DNA of 64,000 nucleotides from contig OX344752.2 of assembly GCA_947034885.2 (NCBI GenBank), positions 22,467,386 through 22,531,385 of the forward strand. The letters run 5' to 3'. The notes beneath the pieces were generated by a model, which saw nothing but the letters and a program-made list of their open reading frames with translations, was not told the origin of the DNA and searched no databases. This DNA is from Thuidium tamariscinum (taxonomy: Eukaryota; Streptophyta; Bryopsida; Hypnales; Thuidiaceae). Shown here piece after piece: positions 54,516 to 64,000 of the stretch; within the stretch, counting starts at the first letter, position 1; every line of letters begins with the position of its first letter. Position numbers and translations under genes: made by a program.

Positions 54516-57500
54516 CAGCCCTTTTTTTTAACTTTTTGACTAAAAGCCAGATTGGCTACAAAGGTCCTTATGGAGGTTGTTGATATGGCGATAGTTGGCA
54601 GTCTGACACTGAATTGTCCTGGCATTGGTCTGATTTTCATATGATTTATCTGGCAACTTCTATTTATTAAAGGTGACAAATTCTGGCCTCCAATTCTAAA
54701 TTTGTCAAACCAAAATGGCAAAACTATTCTAAATTATAATTGTAATGTGGCTCCATAGAAGATTAGTTTAAAAGTAATATGGCGAAATTATAGATTTTTA
54801 TAGGTGGATTTTGGCACCACTTCATGTAATGAGAACTTCAAAATTCCATTCTAAGAAAGCAATCATAGTAGGAAATGATGTAAAATAAATAGTCTTTGAT
54901 AAATTCACTTCATAGACACAACAACCAAGCTAGGGGTCATCCATGAAGAATAGGTCTGAGATCAAGCAAGTTTCTCAAACCTCTTAAAGCCTACAATCCT
55001 CAAAATTCAACTTAAAACACCATACCTACGTTCTGTTCCTTCTACCCATTGATGGTAGGTATCAGTGTATGGAAAGTTCTCCAAAGTGAACATCTTTTGT
55101 GAGTACATCCCTACAACACATTCTAGATGTGTGTCCAACAAATTCCATAGCTTATTCTTCAAAAAAGCCAGAGAGCTAAAACATCTTTCATCCTCCACAG
55201 ACCCCAGAACTTGGGCAATTGCAAGTTCAGCCAATTTGAAGTATTCGGGGAAGGCTTTTACCCTCAAAACAGTACAAGAATCCAAATGACACCACAAACG
55301 TGTCAAAGGATTCAACTGAAATGGGGGCTCCATGTGTTTTTGGCAATTGTTTATCATGGATAACTTGAATAAACCTTGTTGGGTCTCCAATCTGTGACGG
55401 TCAAGGATAGGTGGAATCAACTGTTTTACCTTCTCAACCTCAATGAGCTTGGGTTCACAATAATAGGTCATGAGAACTGATGGGTGCCTGGGAAAGAAAT
55501 CTTCTGCTTCACTCTGAAGCCAATACTGAGGATATACTATACCAAGAGCATCCATCACAGTATGGGAAGGAAAACGACTGTTCAGCTCTTGCAACAACCT
55601 CCTAGCTGCCCCTATAAAAGACAAAAAAACCTATTTTATCAATAGTGTAGGTAAAAAAATATAGTTAAAAAACAATTCTCAAAGTAAATTTTCACATTGG
55701 AAAAGTCAGCAACAATACATCTCCATATTTAGCTAAAAATTGAAATGCAATATGTTCCATCACTTACATTGGAAACTAAATGGACTCAAAACAAAAACTC
55801 ATAAAAAACTCTATTTAATTGATCTACATTCCAATGACAGCCCAAGGGATTGGGCTGCCCATCATCCATTACAAAACTGAATAAATCTAAGCTAGCCCAC
55901 TTAGAATATAAGAAATTGGGCTGCCTAAGGAACAATACTAGATTGAAAGTGTAGGTGCAATCATGAAAAAATGTAAAAGAAGTAGAAAGTAAACACATAT
56001 AAATCAATAATATAAATGATTTTAACAAGATGTTACATAGCCTAAAGACAACATAAGGACTATTCAGCCTAGGAATATCCCAAAAAAGTAAGAATAAATC
56101 CCATCATTGTAATTTATAATTGAATGGAATGAAATAAATAACCTTTGAAGCCTCCTAATTAATTACACATTCAAATGACAATACATTTTAATTATGCTAA
56201 GGAAACAATGCAAAAACAAAAATGAAATACTTGTGCATTGAGTCTTTACAAAAGTAACTATAGATGCAAACACATGCCTATCCATAGGGGATCCTTCATA
56301 CATAGCAGGTATCTTCTCTCCATTGGCTACAAAAATCAATTCGCCTGAGTCATTGTTCATATCACAAAGCCACCTCATGTGGATTTGGCTATGTGAACAT
56401 TCTAGGATGTTTTTGAATGCCCAAAACTCATCAGCAACATAAGCTGTTGCATTGTCTACATATAGAGTGTAAAGCTTCCCTTTAGCAATTTTCAATGCAG
56501 CTACAAAATCACAGATGTAAACATCTCTTTTTTGTGCAAAGGTCACTAGTAGATCTAAAGTTTCAAGCAAAGGCATCAAAGCTGTCATTCCCAAAAGGGC
56601 ATAAGGATCCAAGAGGAGGTCCAAGCATTTCTGTCACACCAACATAATTTTCTAATTAGTTTGATGCAACAAAACTACAAGTTCACATCAGTAAGAAAAC
56701 AAGTCTACAATAATAATCAATAAACATTTATAATTACCCACAATCTATAAATTCAGTTTGATTTGGTGGCCACTTCTACTTAAAATTAATGCACCCTAAA
56801 ATTGCAAGCTATAATTGAAGGTCTTGGTACTATTACTAAAAGATTCCTATGAACAACTCACTGCAACTTCATTTATAGATACAAAACCTCCAATTTCATT
56901 TTCTGAGTGTAATTAATTACTTCAGCAAGATGGATCAAGTATAGGTTGAAAATGCTAACATCAAAGAGACATTTCAATTGGTCTAAAGTCTTTTTTCATC
57001 AACAACAGTAAAACAGTCTCAATTGTGAGCAAACAATCAACTTGGCTATTACAAATTTATCTTCCATAGAATATAGAATAACAAACAGTATTACAAAGAC
57101 CAGATGAACCATATAGTAGCCAAATCAACAAAGACCTACCAAATCGTGCCCCCAAAAAACAGAACCGAAGAGAGCTTCACAGTGAATATCAAAATTGTAG
57201 CTCCAGAGTGTTGTCAATTTCCTCAAATATAAAACACCTTCAGATGATCCTAGTACAGGTCATTAAACTAATCGCTGCACATATAATGATTGATTGTACA
57301 TACAATCGTTTAGCTCTTCCCAACAACAAATGGACTTACTGTTTCCACACTAAATTATTCCAATATTCTGCAAATGAAATTCTAAGATTGTTCATTGCTA
57401 CGAATTAGGATCCATGGAAGAACGAAAGCATCGCTGTTGGCACTGATCGGGAACTAAGTACGAAAGCACCGCTGCTGGCACCGATCGGGAACTAAGTACG

Positions 57501-60500
57501 GGTCCAAAATTCAAAGTCGAAGTTACCAAGTGTCAAGCCTGATTGGAGTAGGACAACGAAAACCAAAGCTCTCTAAACATATCTGATTGGAGCAAGATGG
57601 CGAACAACAGAAGCAGGATGGCGAACAACAGAAACAACTCTAGCACATGAAGACTTTCCTCGTAAAACTGCTCACAAACCGAAAGAAACACAGGAAAAAC
57701 GCCGGAGGTTGATCTGAAGCATAGGGTCACGTCGAAGCGCACCTAAATCAGTAATAGAATGTTTAACGTAAGCATTAAAAAAAAGGTCGACGCGTGGTTC
57801 ACCGCAACTCCGAGGAAGATGGCGACACAGGGGCGATCAAGGACGGTCTAATGTCGGCAGGCCAGGGCGATGTCATCGCAGCGCAACCCTGACAGACAGG
57901 TGAAGCACCTAATTACAAAAAAGTATGCTTATGTTATAGTTTGAAACACAAGACATCAAAGCGCATCTGCATTGTCTACAAAGCGGAGGGATATCTCGCT
58001 CTAATCTCACTCACTACTGGTGTCTACCCTAACACCGCAAGCTAATTTACAAACTGGTGTTGGGAGACTTATTCGAGGACTGAAGTTAAAAAACATCTAG
58101 TACAGGTCAAGAAACGTTCGACGAATCTAGTAAGCTTCAACGGGAGGCTGAAATCCATAACGGAAATGGCGAAATGGCGGACAGAGGCATCCATTGCAAC
58201 AATTTCAACGTGTAGACGAGGAAGTTCTTGTACACATCTTTTAACATTCAAAAGTTAACTTCGATCTCAAACAGATGCTGTCGCTCATCAAGCAGAATTG
58301 AGCGAGAGAAAACCACAAGCTAAGCGAAGTCAGGATGAGAAAGTGGAGAATTGACAGGGTACTAACCTCGATTTCGACCATGCAGCGCAAATGCTCACCA
58401 AATTCACGAAGCCATGGCTACCAATTCACTTCAGTATGCGCGAGCAAGAGTGAGTGCACTAGAGAGAGCTTTTCATCAGCAATTGAAAGACGTTAAGACT
58501 TCCAAACCCTGACAATTGTGATACTTGTACTGCACAAACGGGGAAAATAACGGAAGAACGAAAGCACCGCTGTTGGCACTGTGGATTTGGAAGGTTTCAC
58601 ATGCCGAGGTCCGATTGCACGCGAGGGAACACTTTCAACGAGAACAGATCTACAAGGCGCTTAGTACGTGTTCAACAAAGCTCGAATTCAAATATTACGT
58701 TCTACTTCGACAAGCTAGTACCTGTCCAGCACAATCTATCGATGCAGAAACTGGGATGCAGAAACTGGGTCTTGAACGTACTGTGGAATTACAGTTGCAT
58801 GCACGTAACTGGCTGCACATCGATATTCAAACTAGTTCGATCTTTGGCATATCTCTTACAACTGGTACACATAGCCTGTTATGAACACTCACTGAGCTAG
58901 AAGCCACAGAAAACAGGATGAAGACCCATCGGAAGTGCATGCAATTGGCAGGAAGGTAAACCCCAAAGCTCCACAAATTCCAAAACTGTACCTTCATGAT
59001 GTGGCCGGGAGCCTGTATCCTAAACGTAGAGCACGCATAGAGGATTTCGAGCTTCCTGATCATCCAAGTCGTCAAATTTGACTCGACTAGCAATGGCGAA
59101 ATCACCAACAGAAGCATCCTACCTCTGAACTACGCCCAGTCGCAAAGTCCTCGTGGCACTATTCAATAGTGTCCGAAAACTAACAATCAGCTTGGGAGCC
59201 CATTCGTCTTTCTACGAATTAGGATCCATGCTGGTCCGAGGCAAATTTTGCACATCTAAGCCCTCGAAATTCCTATACCAGGATCAAGCTGTCAATTGCT
59301 ATGATCAAGTTGTCAATGCTATGAAGTCGTCAATTTCAGATTGATTGCGAACTAAGGATGCAGCCTAAGATCGTACTTAGAAGATGTTCAGCAAATCAAA
59401 TTTACAAAAGAACGGTCTGCATATTAACTTACACACGCATGGAGCCTCCAGTCTGAATTCGAAAATCTGCGATCGTCATACCCTGCTTAACATGAAAGGG
59501 ATGGTCTCCAACGCCAAAAATACACACACGAGGGAACACTACGGTTACGTACTCAACCAACTCACTCAGCGTTGGGCTTCCCGACCTTCGATCACAAAAT
59601 ATTGTCTGCCTGCCTGCCTGCGCCTGCGGGGAAAAATACCTTCACTTGGAGCAGGCAAGCGGGGGAGTACGTGAGCTAAGCTGCAGCTGAGCTAGCCAGG
59701 GTTAAATTTTACTGGAACGGAACGTAGTCTACTCTCAAAGCGACTGTCTAAGAGCTGATCACCACTTACCTAGTATTCGAAGCAACCCTGAAATCGAGAA
59801 AACAGAGCAAAATCCATCCGAAAACTAAAAAGGGATTATGCGCTGCTTGGAACCCTAAGCCGCACTACAGAAGATCTCCGACTACCTTCAAAAGGTCGAT
59901 AATCCAGAACTAAGCAACCACAGGTACGAGTGGAGAAGACACCCCCCCAAACCGCAACCATAAAACCTAAAATCTCAAAAATGGTAAAGCAGGGACGACC
60001 AAAGCAGATCGAAGGAATCGGACAAAGAAGCAACACGGGCTTCCACCTAAACCGCCTACAAAAAAGAACAAGATATCGCAAGCTCTGAACCTCAGTAAAA
60101 CAAGGCAAAATTTTTTTTTTCAGGAAATGAAGCGTACCTCTGTTGCATCGTTTTTGGTGACGTCCGCTTTCATCTTGGCGAGAAGTGTGCGATAATCTGC
60201 TAGCAACCTCCTCAACGGCTCCAAAAGGGACACCCATCTGGTGGAAACTTGAAGCAGAGGCTTCAAACCTTTAGTCTCCATAACCTCAGCTAGTTTTTGG
60301 TATTCACAGAGACGTTTTGGGCTCTTGCTGAAATAGGAGTGCACTTTCTGAATCACTTGTTCTACAACAGCAAAGATGGGGAGTGCAGATAGGGACTTGG
60401 CAGCTAAGTTACACCTGTGAGCCATACAATGGACTCCCAAGCAAAACGGGGCAAACTTGGTTATAATTTGTGTAGTCACTCCAGTTCTAATACCTTGAAA

Positions 60501-62785
60501 GGTACTAACACCATCAGCCCCAAAACAAATCAATTTTCTTGAGATCTGTTCTAAAGTCAAGTCACCTCCACACTCAAGAGCCTTCATGATCACTGCTGTG
60601 AGGCTGTTTACACTACCTCCATCTACCAAACGCTGTAAAGAAATCAAGTGTGGAATCCTCACATAGTTTTCAACTACATAAGCATGGATGCAAATCCAAT
60701 TTCCATTATCAACAGTTGTCACTTCATCACAAGTGAGGGCAACAAAAACGGCAAAACTTATCTTCTTCTTCATGGCTTCTTTCACTTGGCAATACATGAA
60801 GTCAGCCATTATCCAGCCTGAGCTGTCTGTCTAATGCATCCTTGGCAAGTTGGGGACATCTAAGAACGCATACAATGCCTCTCTTTCTTCATACTCTGTC
60901 ATGGGACGACCAGATGATAAAATTTGGAAGAGTGTGCACAGCTGCACAGTCTTTTTAGAACGTGCCAGTGAAGTTCCAATATTGACCTGCTGAAGAATAG
61001 AAGAAGGTTGCTTACTTGCAAGGAGCTTCAGGTTCATTTGATGACGACTTGTAGATGCAATGTACCAATCCCCAACCTTAACCTTGTATTTAGGCATATC
61101 AAACGCAGCTTTCCTTCTCCCTTCGTGTTTAGTCAAGGTGTCCCATTTTGCACCCAAAATTTTGGGATTCTTCTCAAACGTAGAACAAACTGTGCACTTG
61201 ACCATATGAACTTTGCCATCACTCCCTCGCACAGGTTCAGCCCACACCAACTTCGCAGCCCACTCGTTCTGAAACCTCCGAGTCTTGTCATAATTCACCT
61301 TCGGCTTCTTCGGTGCAGGAACTTCTTCACAATCGTCTTCTAAGTCTACGGCTTCTTCTCCGTCGGAAATGAGTACCATGTCGTCTCGGAGGTGAAGGTT
61401 CAAGTTGTGAACTGCCTGTGCAACTCCAGCTTCATCTACACGACTACTATTAGTGTTGCCTTTTTCAGATTGTTGTATCGGCAACGTGTCTACAGACACG
61501 TTGGTAGCGGAAATTTGAAACGAAGGGCTGGACTGGCAGGGAAGAAGCAAGGGTTGCGGGTTCAGAGAGTTGCGAGAACTCGTGAAGTACTTCGAAATCG
61601 ACGCTTCTTCTCTAGCACTGCGACGACTCATTGAATCCTCCTTACAAATCGCCTTCCCCTTGATCTCACGTCGGCGGATAGCAGCTTCCCTCTGAGCACT
61701 TCGCGCTGCTGCACGACCTGCGGCAACTTCGGTAGGCGATGGGACTACGAGAACTTCAGCAGGCGATGTAACTATCGGAAAAGCTCCAGTCTGCATGTCA
61801 ATCTCTTCAGACTCAATCCTCACAGAGTACTCTCCCTGAAAACTACCGTGATGACCCTGTGGACACCCAGATTCCTCAGCCATGGCAGCTGGTTGTGTAA
61901 AAGACTACGAAACAAAAATCTTCCAAAATCGAAAGCAAAACCTAAACCCTAAACTCCGACCTTAAACCTCACAGCATGAGTATTACAACATTGACCTCCA
62001 CCTTTGGCGAGTTGCGTTCAAACCATGGCGAAACAGACAGCACCCAAACCCAGAAACAAACCTCACATTAGAATCAAAGCTACGCACAAGTCTCGCGTAC
62101 TGCAAGCCATTGCAACAAACCTTCAAATTTAAGCTCAAGCAACAATCCTTTGATTTCAAATGGAAGCAAAAACTGAACAATTCACTTATACTCTCAGAGC
62201 ACTGCTTTGAAATTCCTATCCTCAAACGACTAAATCTAAGCCACCAAGTGCAGCTTAAACCACCATGCCTCCCAAAGCTCACAGTTGCCATTGCTACAAT
62301 AGATGAAAGCTAAAATTTCAAAATGTGCCTCCCAACACCAATGACTGCACCGCCCAACCTCACTCCAAATCAATTGAAGATCGTAAGCAACCCTCATGGA
62401 TTAACAGAGGAGTGAAGGCGACAGAGAGGAACAATCCGTAGAAGATTTGGCGATTGTGAAGATGAGTGCTTCGTTTGGAGCTGGCGATGAATAGAATGAA
62501 GGAGAAAGATGAAACGGCTATGGATGCAAAAATTGTGAAGCAAAGCTGGCAACGAAGGCATCGCGGGAGTGGCCATCGGGCGCTGGAATTTGAATTCCCA
62601 GTGACGGACGGGCCAGGAAGCAGGCGACGACAGCGGACAAGGCGGTGGCCATTAGTCCGCAGCCAGGGAACCCGAGGTGGGTTTCTGGCTTTTATTTTTT
62701 TTATTTTTTTATTATTAAAGGCTTTTTCGCCAAGATTTTTTTAATGGTGCTATTTGGCACCATTTCGCCAGAAAAAAAAGGGCTG
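54516..62785 (-). mobile_element. hAT DNA transposon, copy 2, 8270 bp, inverted
   Basis: This is the mirror of 35692-43961 with the same length and no net indel. Every reading frame I compared in the interior is identical. I counted about eight differences, all near the ends: an A/T-run segment at about 62695-62708, 62581, and four positions within about 54525-54715. The terminal repeats are the same as in copy 1. Transposition, not segmental duplication, explains the pair, because similarity stops exactly at CAGCCC and GGGCTG. Confidence 0.93.
55007..61883 (-). pseudogene. hAT transposase with the same in-frame stop, copy 2
   Basis: The exons are 61883-60138, 56630-56231 and 55611-55007, mirror positions of copy 1. 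The translated sequence is the same as copy 1 in all three exons, including the TAG at codon 351 (60833-60831). The shared lesion means it predates the duplication or was spread by conversion between the copies. The first intron (60137-56631) carries the same internal repeats as copy 1. Confidence 0.87.
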
Positions 62786-62793
62786 GTTCTCTG
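62786..62793. repeat. 8-bp flank of hAT copy 2, right (GTTCTCTG)
   Basis: This follows GGGCTG of copy 2. Its reverse complement CAGAGAAC differs by one base from the right flank of copy 1 (CAAAGAAC). Confidence 0.75.
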
Positions 62794-62814
62794 TCCAGTC
62801 CTTTTACCGACCAC

Positions 62815-63240
62815 GAGCTCTGCCAGGCTTGTGAAGGAGTGGAAGTCATGTTACAGTGGAAACATCCAAAAACGTCTAAATAAAGAATTCAACATGGTTG
62901 GAGGCATCTTTTTCTAAAACTGATATTTTTTTATTATTAGCGAGAGAAAATATTGAGTATTTTTTTTAAAAATTAAAATTTTCGGAATCAGTATGTAATT
63001 TCTACAAATTTTCAAAGAGTTGGCTCCCTGGACCACTAGAACCGTCCTATAGGTGTACCCTAAATTGAACTCTGCTGAAATCAGTTGTCAGTGAATGAAA
63101 ATTATACATGTGTCTTACAATTGCGTCAGAAAATTAGAGTTAAACATGTGTCAGACACTTTAATGAATGCTTGTGGACATATTTAGTGACACTCTAGGGA
63201 CCAAGAATAGGTATAGGGACAGAAATGGGTGTTTCTCCCT
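62815..63240 (-). repeat. Dispersed repeat, copy outside hAT copy 2
   Basis: This is the inverted counterpart of 44607-45025. It begins about 30-50 bases from the end of hAT copy 2 and ends at GGGTGTTTCTCCCTTA. The two copies are diverged and carry no coding capacity that I recognise. Confidence 0.75.
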
Positions 63241-64000
63241 TAACAAGCTTTTGTTTGCAAAATTGGAGGCATTATTTGGAGGTTGTGCCATTGGGGGGGG
63301 GACGTGTGCCACTTGAAGGCATTTTGGGTCCCATGAGTTCTGTGCATTTTATCACGCAATGTCTTTGAAACTACAATATTGTTGTGGTTCCCTTTTCATG
63401 TCAGGTGGAGACATCTTACTTGAAACAAAATCGACAAGAGTATGGGAGGAGGCTTGAAAACTAGTCGGTCATTAACCTTTGAGCGCTCAACCCGTGTTCA
63501 TTAAAAACCAAATCGTTTTATACTCATTCCAATTCAACTATCACTTAAGAAAAGATTCACACTAATTGACCGTACAGATTGGTAGTAGAAACATGCCTGG
63601 AGGCACATGGAAAAGGATGTGTCCTTTGATTGTATCATTGACAACATTATAAGAGGCAAACAAGGACATCTATCAAAATTAAGAGGCAATGTTTCTACCC
63701 ATGGGGCGCTTAGGGTTTAAGAACTGCCTATAGGGGAGTGCAAGAAACAATTTAGATGGTTATGGAAATAGAAAAAATTCTTTGTGTTGAAAAAGTGTGG
63801 TCAATCTATAGATTTTGAAGACGCGGTTCAAGATAGTAAGGCACTTGCATCCCCCCTCTCACACACAAGGAAAATCATGTGCACTTGATTTAACTACCTC
63901 CACATAAATCTACTTAGAATTTACTATTGTATGTGCAAAGGGCATAAATGCTAATGGCATCATTTTTGAAATTCATTGGATGTATTTATAGCTTCTATGA
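63241..64000. other. Intergenic sequence to the window edge, nothing recognised
   Basis: There is a G-run near 63293-63301 and otherwise ordinary AT-rich sequence. No gene or element border is seen. Confidence 0.45.

Noticed and set aside
35692..62785. A single 27-kb macrotransposon made of both hAT copies and the spacer
   Set aside because: The outermost 8-bp flanks (CTAATGAG and GTTCTCTG) do not match in either orientation, so there is no sign that the whole block inserted as a unit.
35692..62785. Segmental inverted duplication instead of two transpositions
   Set aside because: Similarity stops exactly at CAGCCC and GGGCTG on all four sides, and flanking DNA is unrelated beyond the 8-bp matches.

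Overview
The window looks like nuclear DNA of a land plant, most likely a moss. It has long AT-rich stretches, many small introns with GT..AG borders, two DYW-type PPR genes of the kind mosses use for organellar RNA editing, and several plant transposon types. The moss placement rests on resemblance of the PPR-DYW proteins to moss editing factors as I remember them. No search was run.

Host genes. (1) The end of a PPR-DYW gene enters from the left edge (2-556, +). (2) A DHH/DHHA1 phosphoesterase lies on the minus strand (7010-3434). I reassembled it as 7 in-phase exons encoding 353 aa. (3) The DNA repair/TFIIH helicase XPB lies on the minus strand (26600-20323). I reassembled it as 17 exons whose phases all close, giving 778 aa. 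(4) A second PPR-DYW gene (32541-30430, minus) has a complete 703-aa reading frame. A transit-peptide-like upstream exon near 33.4-33.27 kb is possible. A small membrane-anchored ORF (9399-9854) is uncertain.

Mobile DNA. A 5.86-kb Ty3/gypsy chromovirus (10884-16745, coding on minus) has two LTRs, a polypurine tract, recognisable gag, protease, RT, RNase H, integrase and chromodomain, and many lesions. A 704-bp Stowaway/mariner-like element with TA duplication lies at 18046-18749. Two ~280-bp non-autonomous elements (7398-7680 and 29862-30141) share terminal sequence with a large hAT element. That hAT element occurs twice at exactly 8270 bp, in opposite orientation (35692-43961, + and 54516-62785, minus). 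Each copy has CAGCCC(T)8 terminal inverted repeats and a three-exon BED-like/hAT transposase.

Main finding. The 8-bp flanks of the two hAT copies do not match as ordinary target-site duplications. They match crosswise: the left flank of copy 1 pairs with the reverse complement of the left flank of copy 2, and the right flank with the right flank, each at 7 of 8 bases. This is the footprint expected if recombination between two inverted copies flipped the 10.55-kb segment between them. The few differences I found between the copies all lie within about 260 bp of their ends. The interior appears identical, which suggests exchange or gene conversion.

The inverted 10.55-kb segment (43962-54515) holds no recognisable gene. 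It contains several foldback or terminal-inverted-repeat structures (about 45.23-47.06, 48.06-49.08 and 51.58-51.91 kb). The gypsy LTR carries perfect three-unit heat-shock-element motifs in its presumed U3, reminiscent of heat-activated plant retrotransposons.
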